Assembly (NCBI GenBank): GCA_030838245.1
Contig: JAUTXB010000170.1
Span: 1 to 14,581, forward strand
DNA from: Acidimicrobiaceae bacterium
GTDB lineage: Bacteria > Actinomycetota > Acidimicrobiia > Acidimicrobiales > RAAP-2
Length of the DNA: 14,581 nt
Direction: 5' to 3'
Numbering within the stretch: position 1 is the stretch's first letter; every line of letters starts with the position of its first letter. Of this stretch, positions 1-6,808 are shown piece by piece. A program made the translations under genes and the position numbers. Under the pieces are notes generated by a model. That model had not been told where the DNA came from, searched no databases, and saw only the letters and a program-made list of their open reading frames with translations.

Positions 1-1
1 A

Positions 2-40
2 TTCGTCAGCTGGGACTTCCGCAAGATGGGTGCGGCGTGA
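2..40 (+). CDS. C-terminal end of an unidentified upstream gene (partial)
   Basis: Only the last 12 codons lie in the window; they read FVSWDFRKMGAA and end in TGA at 38-40. The reading frame is inferred from the overlap: this TGA is shared with the GTG start of the next gene (GTGA at 37-40), the same stop-start arrangement used elsewhere in the window. That makes it likely that this gene is co-transcribed and translationally coupled with the DUF35/thiolase fusion. The fragment is too short to assign a family. Confidence 0.45.
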   Translation, partial: FVSWDFRKMGAA

Positions 41-1683
41 CCCGTCCGCTTCCGCAGCTCACGCCGGAGAACGAGTTCTTCTGGACATCGGGCGCCGACG
101 GCAAGCTCCGGTTTCGGCGCTGCGCCAAGTGTGGCTCCTTCCAGCATCCGCCCGGTCCCATCTGCCGCACCTGCGGATCCGACGATCTGGCCCCCGAGCC
201 CGTGGCCGGGACGGGCGTGGTGGCCGGCTTCACCGTGAACGAGCACACCTGGACGCCGGCGTTGCCGCCGCCCTACATCATCGCCATCGTGGCCATCGAT
301 GAGGACCCCAGGGTCAGGCTGACCACCAACCTGGTCGACGTCCCCCTCTCCGAGCTCTCGGTCGGGCGGCGGGTCGAGGTCCGTTTCGAGCACGTGGAGG
401 ACGTGTGGCTGCCCGTCTTCACCCTGGCCACGGACGGCCCGGCCGAAGGCGCCCTTCCGGCCGAGGAACCCACCATCCCTTACGTACGGCCGATGGCGCG
501 AGCCGACAAGTTCGAGGACAAGGTGGCGCTGACGGGTATCGGCATGTCGCGGATCGGCCGGCGTCTCGGGGTCGACCCGTTGGCCCTGACGGTCGAGGCT
601 TCTCGCAAGGCGGTGGAGGACGCCGGCCTGACCATGGCCGACATCGACGGGCTGTCGACCTACCCCGGCGGGGCGGCCGCCGGTGGGCATTCCGAGGGTG
701 GGGTGACGGCGCTGGAGGAGTCCCTGCGGATCCGCCCCACCTGGATCAACGGGGCATCGGAGACCCCGGGCCAGGGCGGGTCGGTGGTGGCGGCCATGCT
801 GGCAGTTGCCGCCGGTCTGTGCCGCCACGTGCTGTGCTTTCGGACGGTGTGGGAGTCGACCTGGTCCGAACGCCTGCGCCAGCACCCACCGACCTCCGGT
901 GGCGGTCGGGTGGAGGGAGACATGATGGCGTGGCGCATGCCCTACGGGGCGATGAGCGCGGCGAACTGGATCGCCATGAACGCCTCCAACCACTTCCATC
1001 ACTACGGGACGACCCGGGAAGCACTGGGGACGATCGCCGTCAACGCCCGGCGCAACGCCGGGCTCAACCCCGACGCCATCTACCGCGAGCCGATGACCAT
1101 GGACGACTACCTCGGGGCCCGCATGATCACCAGCCCCTTCGGCCTTTACGACTGTGACGTTCCCTGTGACGGTTCCATCGCCGTGATCGTGTCGGCCGCC
1201 GATACCGCCCGCGACCTTCGACGCCCGCCGGTACTGGTCGATGCGGTCGGCACCCAGGTCATCGACCGGATCAGCTGGGACCAGGGGACGCTCCACCACG
1301 AGCCCCAGACGCAGGGTCCGGCCGCCCACCTGTGGACGAGGTCATCGTTGCGCCCGAGCGACGTGGACGTAGCCGAGCTCTATGACGGCTTCACCTTCAA
1401 CTGCCTGAGCTGGATCGAGGCGTTGGGGTTCTGCGAGACGGGCGAGGCCGGCGACTTCCTGTCCGACCCCGGACGCATCGCCCTCGACGGCGAGCTTCCG
1501 CTGAACACCTTCGGGGGGCAGCTCTCGGCCGGGCGCACCCACGGGTACGGCTTCATCCACGAGGCGGTGGTGCAGTTGCGCGGCGACGGGGGCGACCGGC
1601 AGGTGGCCGGGGCCGAGGTGGCCGCGGTGAGCACCGGTGGCGGAACCCCTGGTGGGTGCTTCCTCTTCACTACCGCTCGCTGA
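37..1683 (+). CDS. DUF35 (zinc ribbon/OB-fold) fused to thiolase-fold, Ltp-like aldolase or thiolase-like protein
   Basis: 548 residues. The N-terminus holds a zinc ribbon with C29-x2-C32 and C43-x2-C46, then an OB-fold region (about 50-130), as in DUF35 proteins. A linker (about 131-160) leads to a thiolase-superfamily domain (about 163-548) with ELYDGF at 447-452 and a GG-rich C-terminal block. The thiolase nucleophile Cys seems absent: the matching stretch is ETPGQGGSVV (242-251). The usual GHP motif is replaced by SAGRTHGYG (497-505). Losing these residues while being tied to DUF35 is typical of Ltp2-type aldolases, which with ChsH2-DUF35 cleave C-C bonds of steroid side-chain CoA esters; here both parts are one chain. 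The start is GTG at 37, overlapping the preceding stop, with no strong ribosome-binding site, which suggests coupling. The fold is secure; aldolase activity is inferred. Confidence 0.85.
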   Translation: MTRPLPQLTPENEFFWTSGADGKLRFRRCAKCGSFQHPPGPICRTCGSDDLAPEPVAGTGVVAGFTVNEHTWTPALPPPYIIAIVAIDEDPRVRLTTNLVDVPLSELSVGRRVEVRFEHVEDVWLPVFTLATDGPAEGALPAEEPTIPYVRPMARADKFEDKVALTGIGMSRIGRRLGVDPLALTVEASRKAVEDAGLTMADIDGLSTYPGGAAAGGHSEGGVTALEESLRIRPTWINGASETPGQGGSVVAAMLAVAAGLCRHVLCFRTVWESTWSERLRQHPPTSGGGRVEGDMMAWRMPYGAMSAANWIAMNASNHFHHYGTTREALGTIAVNARRNAGLNPDAIYREPMTMDDYLGARMITSPFGLYDCDVPCDGSIAVIVSAADTARDLRRPPVLVDAVGTQVIDRISWDQGTLHHEPQTQGPAAHLWTRSSLRPSDVDVAELYDGFTFNCLSWIEALGFCETGEAGDFLSDPGRIALDGELPLNTFGGQLSAGRTHGYGFIHEAVVQLRGDGGDRQVAGAEVAAVSTGGGTPGGCFLFTTAR

Positions 1684-1692
1684 CTCGCTTCG

Positions 1693-1710
1693 GCCCGCTG
1701 CTGTGCGGGC
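1693..1710. terminator. GC hairpin between convergent genes, possible terminator
   Basis: GCCCGC, a six-base loop (TGCTGT), then GCGGGC form a perfect 6-bp stem ten bases after the aldolase-like stop codon. It sits between two convergent genes, where termination is expected. There is no T-tract on either strand, so it is not a canonical intrinsic terminator. Confidence 0.35.
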
Positions 1711-1782
1711 GTCGCCCTACTGGCTCAAGTCGGTCTGCGTGACGAAGTCGTAGGCCCAGAACGGACGGTCAACAGAGGAGGC

Positions 1783-2178
1783 TCACGCGTCCCGGGTGAA
1801 CGTCCGTCGCACGAAGAGCCAGTGCCCGTCGACCTTCGAAAGAGTATCGGCGTACTTGCCCGACGCGGTGATCTCCTGGCGCGGCGGGTCGCCCGCCAGG
1901 GCGTACATCTGGACATAGGCATCGAGCGTGGCCTGGTCGCCGTGCCCGTCGATCACCAGGTTGGTGGCCACGTGACGAGGTGCCCGCGTCGAGGTGTGGA
2001 AGCTCTTTCCGAACTGCTCGAGCGCGGCGTGCCCTTCGACCACCAGCTCGCCGGCGTCGAGCACCCCGTCCTCCACGAAGGAGCCGGCGAACCCCGTGCT
2101 GTCGCCGCTGTCGATGGCATGGTTGTAGCGAGCGGCCAGCTGCTGGATGGCCAGATGATCGTCGATCGTCAATCCCAT
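1783..2178 (-). CDS. SnoaL/NTF2-like small protein
   Basis: 131 residues in the alpha+beta cone fold typical of SnoaL-like / nuclear transport factor 2 family proteins. It has an N-terminal helix pair (DDHLAIQQLAARYNHAIDSG), the FVEDGVLD strand, and late strands ending KVDGHWLFVRRTFTRDA. Such proteins act as small cyclases, isomerases, dehydratases or ligand binders in steroid, polyketide and aromatic metabolism; the reaction here cannot be named. The ATG at 2178 was chosen because a purine-rich AGGGGGG lies just upstream on the minus strand; an in-frame ATG 45 bases earlier lacks this and would add a low-complexity extension. It is convergent with the aldolase-like gene and divergent from the flavoprotein gene, so it may share control with the latter. 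After its TGA stop the same frame stays open for 21 more coding-like codons. Confidence 0.8.
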   Translation of the reverse strand: MGLTIDDHLAIQQLAARYNHAIDSGDSTGFAGSFVEDGVLDAGELVVEGHAALEQFGKSFHTSTRAPRHVATNLVIDGHGDQATLDAYVQMYALAGDPPRQEITASGKYADTLSKVDGHWLFVRRTFTRDA

Positions 2179-2238
2179 GTTCCCCCCTGTCTGTCCCGGG
2201 CTCGGGCCGGCTACCGGGGCCACCCGGAATCACCGTTT

Positions 2239-2255
2239 TCGCTGTCGAACAGCGA
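2239..2255. promoter_or_regulatory. 17-bp palindrome, candidate operator in the divergent promoter region
   Basis: TCGCTGTCGAACAGCGA has perfect 7-bp arms around a CGA centre. It lies in the only AT-richer pocket between the divergent SnoaL-like and flavoprotein genes, four bases upstream of a -10-like TATAAC. The size and symmetry suit a dimeric repressor (TetR, GntR or similar); no such regulator gene is in the window. Confidence 0.5.
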
Positions 2256-2258
2256 TGC

Positions 2259-2264
2259 TATAAC
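2259..2264 (+). promoter_or_regulatory. possible -10 element (TATAAC) for the flavoprotein operon
   Basis: TATAAC stands out in GC-rich surroundings. About 17 bases upstream is only a poor -35 match (TTTTCG, 2236-2241), overlapping the start of the palindrome. If used, transcription would begin near 2270. The minus strand here also reads TATAGC, so a promoter for the SnoaL-like gene could overlap. Confidence 0.35.
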
Positions 2265-2269
2265 TATCG

Positions 2270-2320
2270 ATGAGACCAAGGAGTACGTCATCGGTACCTC
2301 GGGGGACACGCCGACATTGA
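2270..2320 (+). CDS. possible 16-residue leader ORF coupled to the flavoprotein gene
   Basis: ATG at 2270 opens a 16-codon frame (MRPRSTSSVPRGTRRH) ending in TGA at 2318-2320. That stop overlaps the proposed TTG start of the flavoprotein as TTGA (2317-2320). The ATG lies about six bases after the -10-like TATAAC, so the message could be leaderless, which is common in actinobacteria. The peptide is arginine-rich and resembles nothing I know. It may be chance. Confidence 0.25.
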   Translation: MRPRSTSSVPRGTRRH

Positions 2321-4044
2321 CCGCACCGGTACGCCAGCCGTCGCTGGGCGAGCGGGTGGCCGATCTCGCTGCCCTTCCCCACCGACCGGGCGTCGCGCCC
2401 TCGCCCCGCCTCCCTCGGAGCGTCGCTCCTGAGGAATACGACGTCGTCGTCGTGGGAAGCGGCGCTGCCGCCCTTTCGGCTGCCGCCGGTGCGCTCGGAA
2501 GCGGCGCCTCGGTCGTGGTGTGCGAGAAGGCGCCGGTCCACGGCGGGACCACTGCCTGTTCGGGCGGTGTCGCCCACATCTACGCCAACGCGGTCATGGG
2601 GGCGGCGGGGATCGCCGACCCCCGGGACCGGGCCTTGGCCTACATGGCCACCGTCAGCTATCCGGGCGCGTTCGACCCCGACGCACCCACCCTCGGGATC
2701 CTGCCCGCCGACTACGCGCTGCTCGAGGCGTACTACGACCGTGGCGCCGAGGTCATGGGCCGCCTGGCCGAGCTCGGGGCAGTGCGCATGGAGGCGCCCT
2801 GGTTGGCCTGGGACGGCCAGATGTACCCCGACTACTACGAGCCGCCCGAAAACGCTGCGGTGCGGGGCCGGGGGGTCCAAGCGGTGACGGCCGACGGGGG
2901 CACGGGGAACGGGGGTGAGCTGGTACGCCAACTGATGGCCTTCGCCAACGCGCGGGGAACCGAGGTCCGCCTCAGCCATCGGGTGGTCGACCTGGTACTG
3001 GAGGACGGTGCGGTCACCGGCGTCGTCGTGGACGACGGAACGGCATGCCGGACGATCCGGGCCCGTGGGGGAGTGGTGTTCGGGTCCGGGGGCTTCGCCC
3101 ATAGTCCCGAGCTGAGAGAGCGGTTCCTCCGCGGCCCCATCGCCGGCGGCTCGGGGGTGCCCTCCAACACGGGCGACCTGGTCGACATCGGGACGCGGGC
3201 CGGCACCTCCTTCGGCCCGATGCACAACGGCTGGTGGAACCAACAGGTGTTGGAGGCGGTCGACGACTACGCCAACTCGGTGCTCGACGTGTGGGCCATG
3301 CCCGGCGACGGCATGCTGTTGGTGAACCGGTTCGGCGTCCGGGCCGTGGACGAGAAGCGGGAGTACGAGTCCCGGGGCCGGGTCCACCACGTCTTCGCCA
3401 ACGACGAGTACGTCAACCGGGTCATGTTCATGGTCTACGACCAACGCACGGCCGAACGCTACGGGGGTCGGTACCCGATCCCCCCGGCCGGAGCCGTCGC
3501 CGACCACGTCGTCACCGGCATCGGGGTACCCGGACTGACCGAGGCGCTGGCCGACCGGCTGTCCCGCCGGTCGCATGCGGCCATGCCGCCGGGCATCGCC
3601 CCGGTGACCCTGGCACCGTCGTTCGCCGAGACCCTGGCGTCGACGATCGGTCGGTTCAACGCGATGGCTGAAGACGGACGCGACGAGGACTTCGGGCGTG
3701 GTTCGAAAGCGGTCGAGTTCGCCTTCCACGGCCCCCCGGCCCCGGACAACCGGCTGCCCAATTCACTCATGTACCCCCTCCATCTCGACGGGCCCCTGCA
3801 TGCCATCTCGGTGGTGGGCACCACGTTCGACACCAACAGCGGACCTCGCATCGGGACCGAGGGCCAGATGCTGGGCACGGCCGGACCGATCGGAGGCCTC
3901 TACGGGGCGGGCAACTGCGTCGACGGCATCTTCGGCGAGGGCTACCCGGGCGGTGGCTCGACCATCGGACCCGGCATGGTGTTCGGGTTTCTGGCCGGCA
4001 CCCACGCCGCTCGGCGGTCCCCCCGGGTCGGGTCAGGCCGATGA
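2317..4044 (+). CDS. FAD-dependent dehydrogenase, 3-ketosteroid-dehydrogenase-like (FAD_binding_2 family)
   Basis: About 575 residues from the TTG proposed here. The Rossmann FAD site is YDVVVVGSGAAALSAAAGAL (41-60), followed by VVVCEK and GGTTACSGG; a second FAD-contact block near the C-terminus reads GLYGAGN then GYPGGGSTIGPGMVFG. In KstD from Rhodococcus, Tyr487 and Gly491 of YPGPG are catalytic; the matching Tyr543 and Gly547 are kept here, supporting desaturation of a ring ketone by hydride transfer to FAD. The true ketosteroid specificity is not proven, and a fumarate-reductase-like or delta4-dehydrogenase role is possible. The start is uncertain: there is no ATG in frame between the divergent gene and the Rossmann motif. 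TTG 2317 has GGGGGA ten bases upstream. An AAGGAG at 2278-2283 is well placed only for a rare ATC (2290). The stop overlaps the next gene as ATGA (4041-4044). Confidence 0.85.
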   Translation: MTAPVRQPSLGERVADLAALPHRPGVAPSPRLPRSVAPEEYDVVVVGSGAAALSAAAGALGSGASVVVCEKAPVHGGTTACSGGVAHIYANAVMGAAGIADPRDRALAYMATVSYPGAFDPDAPTLGILPADYALLEAYYDRGAEVMGRLAELGAVRMEAPWLAWDGQMYPDYYEPPENAAVRGRGVQAVTADGGTGNGGELVRQLMAFANARGTEVRLSHRVVDLVLEDGAVTGVVVDDGTACRTIRARGGVVFGSGGFAHSPELRERFLRGPIAGGSGVPSNTGDLVDIGTRAGTSFGPMHNGWWNQQVLEAVDDYANSVLDVWAMPGDGMLLVNRFGVRAVDEKREYESRGRVHHVFANDEYVNRVMFMVYDQRTAERYGGRYPIPPAGAVADHVVTGIGVPGLTEALADRLSRRSHAAMPPGIAPVTLAPSFAETLASTIGRFNAMAEDGRDEDFGRGSKAVEFAFHGPPAPDNRLPNSLMYPLHLDGPLHAISVVGTTFDTNSGPRIGTEGQMLGTAGPIGGLYGAGNCVDGIFGEGYPGGGSTIGPGMVFGFLAGTHAARRSPRVGSGR

Positions 4045-4724
4045 AGTTCGCCTATCAGGACGTGGCCGCCCGATCGCCCGGAGCACCTGCTGTCATCCTC
4101 CACCGAGAGGGCATGAAGACGATCGACGAGCCCATCGGGGTGGCGCTGGCCTGCGCCGGGGTGGGGCGGGTGGTGGCTCCGTACGGCGACTACGCCTCCT
4201 ACCCGAGCGGCATGGAGGTCGGTGGCATCTGCTGGTACCGGGTCCTCCCCGGTTTTGCCGGGACCGATCCGATCTCGTTGGCCACCGCGGTGGTCCAGGT
4301 CTGCGACCTGCTCGACGACCTCGACCTTGACCAACCGGTGCTCATCGGCTGGGGCCAGGGGGGCGTCGTGGCCGTCGGGGCGGCCCTCCTTCGGGCTGCC
4401 CACGTCGGGTCGGTGGTCAGCGTGGACACCCCGCCCGGCCATCTCGAGCTCCTCCCCGCCCGGGCCCTGTCCTCCCATGCCGGTGCCACCGAGGCTGGCC
4501 CCCCCATCCTCCTGGCCGCCACCGATCCCGCTGCCGGCCCGACTCTCCACCAGCAAGAGGGAGTCCTCGGTGGTCGGGGCACGGCCCTGTCCACCTGGTG
4601 CTGGTCGGCCGACGGGAGCGCAGCGGAGCGGGACAAGGCGGTGGCCGAACGGATCGGGGAGTGGCTCGAGGACGGATCGGGAGGTGGCTCCAACATGACT
4701 AGCGCACAAGGCGAACGGCGATGA
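4041..4724 (+). CDS. alpha/beta-hydrolase-fold protein with degenerate nucleophile elbow
   Basis: 227 residues. It resembles compact alpha/beta hydrolases: an N-terminal strand region (APAVILHREG), a loop and helix rich in Gly/Tyr, a helix before the elbow (VVQVCDLLDDLDL), then VLIGWGQGGVVAVGAAL (100-116). The classical elbow is G-x-S-x-G; here it is G103-W-G105-Q-G107, so glycine takes the nucleophile's place. The codon is GGC (4353-4355), one transition from serine AGC. An Asp that could be the acid is in LLAATDP (158-163), but no histidine appears in the C-terminal part where the base is expected. It may therefore be a non-hydrolytic binding or partner protein, or carry a recent inactivating change. 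It overlaps the flavoprotein and Rieske genes by ATGA at both ends, implying tight co-translation with them. Fold assignment is reasonably sure; function is not. Confidence 0.7.
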   Translation: MKFAYQDVAARSPGAPAVILHREGMKTIDEPIGVALACAGVGRVVAPYGDYASYPSGMEVGGICWYRVLPGFAGTDPISLATAVVQVCDLLDDLDLDQPVLIGWGQGGVVAVGAALLRAAHVGSVVSVDTPPGHLELLPARALSSHAGATEAGPPILLAATDPAAGPTLHQQEGVLGGRGTALSTWCWSADGSAAERDKAVAERIGEWLEDGSGGGSNMTSAQGERR

Positions 4725-6091
4725 CTGCATTGCACCCGATCCACCTCGTCTCGAACCTGGATGTGCCGCGCCAGTGGCGGCTGGGCTCGGCCTTCGTGCC
4801 CAAGGGCCGGTACATCGACCCCGAGTTCCTCGAGCTCGAGTTCGAGCGCCTCTTTCCCAGGACGTGGTTGAACGCCTGCCGGGTGGACGAGGTGGAACAG
4901 GTCGGGCAGTTCGTCGACTTCGAGATCGGGGACCAGTCGATCGTCGTGGTCCGGACCGAGGCCGGGCTCAAGGCCTACTTCAACGCCTGCCGGCACCGCG
5001 GCACCCGACTGGTGAACGGGCAGGGCCGAATCGGCGAGTTCCGCTGCCCGTTCCATGCCTGGCGCTGGAACCTCGACGGGTCGCTCAAGTTCCAGGCCGA
5101 CTGCGAGCACTTCGAACGGCGGCCGGCCGACGAGCTCTGCCTTCCCGAGTGCCGGATCGGGACGTGGGGCGGCTGGGTCTTCGTCAACATGGACAGCCAC
5201 GCCGAGCCGCTCGAGGACTTTCTCGACCCCATCCCCGAACGACTGGACGGTTTCAAGCTCGAGGACATGCGCATCGCCTGGTACAAGTCGGTCATCCTCC
5301 CGGCCAACTGGAAGACGGCGCTCGATGCCTTCATCGAGAGCTGGCATGTGCCCGGCACCCACCCCCAGCTCCTGCGGCCCGACAAGCACTCGACGCCCCC
5401 AACTATCGCCGAGAGCGAGAGCTATGGGTCGACCTTCAACGAGCTATTTCGCCTCCACTCCCGCCATGCCGACCTCTTCCGCTACGGGCCCGAGGGCGAC
5501 GCGGCCAAGCTCCGTGCCGCCTACGGCGTAGACCCGGGGGCCATCTACCGGAATGTCGAGTACAACCTGCGCGAGCTCCGTGCCCTGTACCTGCACTCTG
5601 ACCTGGCCGCGGCGGCCGAGCTCCGCACCACCGAGGGGGCCGATGGCCCTGACGGGAACGCCATCTACCAACGACTGAGGAAACAACACGCCCGAGCCGT
5701 CGGCATCGACTACCCCGAGGTCACCCAAGCCCAGCTGAAGGCGGCCATGTACGACTGGCACCTGTTCCCCAACACCGTCTTCCTCATCGACATGGGGTGC
5801 TGTTTGACCTACCGGGCCCGGCCGAACGGCATGGACCCGGACAGCTGCATTTTCGACGTGCAAGGCCTCGAACTGCCGCCCGCCGAGGGGCTGCCCACCG
5901 CCGCCCCCCAGCTCTTCGACGACTGGCACGACGGCGACATGGGACAGGTCCTGAGCCAGGACTTCTCCAACATGTCAGAGGTGACGGCCGGGATCCACTC
6001 CCGGGGGTACGACGGCCATCGGCTGAACACGGCCCAGGAGATGACCATCTGGAACTATCACCGGGCCATCGACGGCTACCTGTTCGACTGA
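4721..6091 (+). CDS. Rieske non-heme iron oxygenase, alpha subunit
   Basis: 456 residues, the usual length for ring-hydroxylating oxygenase alpha subunits. The Rieske [2Fe-2S] site is C90-x-H92 and C109-x2-H112 (NACRHRG ... CPFHAW). The mononuclear iron site is NWKTALDAFIESWHVPGTH (196-214), giving H209 and H214; Asp414 in SQDFSNMSEV is the likely third ligand. Glu206 sits where naphthalene dioxygenase has its bridging Asp205. The enzyme should hydroxylate or dihydroxylate a ring substrate in the cytoplasm using electrons from a ferredoxin/reductase, none of which is encoded here; there is also no beta subunit, so it may be alpha-only like KshA-type enzymes. ATG at 4721 overlaps the hydrolase-like stop (ATGA). 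Placing it in one coupled trio with a KstD-like flavoprotein recalls the KstD/KshA pair that opens steroid ring B. The last codons and stop are followed by a 19-bp imperfect tandem copy. Confidence 0.92.
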   Translation: MTALHPIHLVSNLDVPRQWRLGSAFVPKGRYIDPEFLELEFERLFPRTWLNACRVDEVEQVGQFVDFEIGDQSIVVVRTEAGLKAYFNACRHRGTRLVNGQGRIGEFRCPFHAWRWNLDGSLKFQADCEHFERRPADELCLPECRIGTWGGWVFVNMDSHAEPLEDFLDPIPERLDGFKLEDMRIAWYKSVILPANWKTALDAFIESWHVPGTHPQLLRPDKHSTPPTIAESESYGSTFNELFRLHSRHADLFRYGPEGDAAKLRAAYGVDPGAIYRNVEYNLRELRALYLHSDLAAAAELRTTEGADGPDGNAIYQRLRKQHARAVGIDYPEVTQAQLKAAMYDWHLFPNTVFLIDMGCCLTYRARPNGMDPDSCIFDVQGLELPPAEGLPTAAPQLFDDWHDGDMGQVLSQDFSNMSEVTAGIHSRGYDGHRLNTAQEMTIWNYHRAIDGYLFD

Positions 6092-6111
6092 GGGCTACCG
6101 GTTCGACAGAG
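6074..6111 (+). repeat. 19-bp tandem duplication across the Rieske stop codon
   Basis: GGCTACCTGTTCGACTGAG (6074-6092) is followed directly by GGCTACCGGTTCGACAGAG (6093-6111); 17 of 19 positions match. The first copy encodes the final GYLFD and the TGA. The second is outside the gene, shifted by one frame, and its TGA has become AGA. It looks like an aged slippage duplication. Confidence 0.85.
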
Positions 6112-6162
6112 TCGGGATTGTGTGACAGCGCGCGGCGGCAGGTTGTCGCCCACGGGAACGAC

Positions 6163-6173
6163 AGGAGGGGGAG
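6163..6173 (+). promoter_or_regulatory. ribosome-binding site deciding the cupin start
   Basis: AGGAGGGGGAG lies just before ATG 6176. It is among the strongest Shine-Dalgarno matches in the window and argues against the in-frame GTG at 6122, which would add 18 Gly/Thr-rich residues. Confidence 0.8.
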
Positions 6174-6175
6174 CA

Positions 6176-6664
6176 ATGGCCGGGTTGCAAGCACGGCGGG
6201 TGGTGTGCGGCAGGACGGAGGCCGGTGGGTGGGGCGTGGTCCACGACGGACCGGCCACGGCCACCGAGCACTACGAGATCCAAGGGGCGTCCTTCGACCT
6301 CCTCAACTTCTGGGCCGACGACGAGCTGGGCCTCGACGTCACCGACCGTTCCGCCCAGGCCAACCTGGCCGAGATCTTCTCGCTGGTGCCCGGGGCGACC
6401 AGGTTCCTCATCGAATCGATGGCTCCGACCGAAGAGCCGAGCGGTTGGCACCGCACCAACACCGTCGACTACGAGTTCATCGTCTCCGGGCAGATCGACC
6501 TGTTCATGGAGGACGGGAGCTCGGTCACGCTCCGGGCTGGGGATGTGAACGTCCAGGTGGGCGGTATGCACCAGTGGTGGAACCGCTACGACGAGCCGTG
6601 CGTCTTCCTCTTGGTGATGCTCGGGGTGGCGAGCGACGAGACCCCTGAGGTGCGGGCCGACTGA
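6176..6664 (+). CDS. single-domain cupin protein
   Basis: 162 residues with a C-terminal cupin_2 barrel. Motif 1 is degenerate, HRTNTVDYEFIVSGQIDLFM (about 92-111), keeping one His and the Glu of YEF. Motif 2, GDVNVQVGGMHQWWN (about 122-136), keeps its His. This gives two histidines and one glutamate for a metal, one fewer His than the classical set, so metal binding is plausible but not certain. Small cupins of this kind occur in aromatic and terpenoid catabolic clusters as possible isomerases, lyases or dioxygenases, or as sensors; no reaction can be assigned. It follows the Rieske gene by 84 bp, on the same strand, with its own strong ribosome-binding site, so it is probably in the same transcript but not translationally coupled. 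Confidence 0.8.
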   Translation: MAGLQARRVVCGRTEAGGWGVVHDGPATATEHYEIQGASFDLLNFWADDELGLDVTDRSAQANLAEIFSLVPGATRFLIESMAPTEEPSGWHRTNTVDYEFIVSGQIDLFMEDGSSVTLRAGDVNVQVGGMHQWWNRYDEPCVFLLVMLGVASDETPEVRAD

Positions 6665-6808
6665 ACCCGCAGCCGTGCCCATCCCCGGTGATGGACGAAC
6701 CGGACGGGTTGTGAGAGCGTAGGACGCCCACAGCGAAACGGGACGTTCTCGCCGGGGCCATGCTGTTCTCCCGGGGGCATGCAGGACGACAGGAAATCGG
6801 AGGGTCAG

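Noticed and set aside
1822..2316. Upstream extension of the flavoprotein frame to an ATG at 1822
   Set aside because: It would run antisense through the SnoaL-like gene and add 165 residues with no family resemblance before the FAD motif.
2230..3729. Minus-strand open frame of 499 codons opposite the flavoprotein
   Set aside because: No recognisable domain, and the plus strand here carries clear FAD-binding motifs.
6679..6694. Weak inverted repeat CCATC-N6-GATGG in the gap between cupin and first ligase
   Set aside because: Only a 5-bp stem with no T-tract or promoter match; the 144-bp gap shows nothing firmer.
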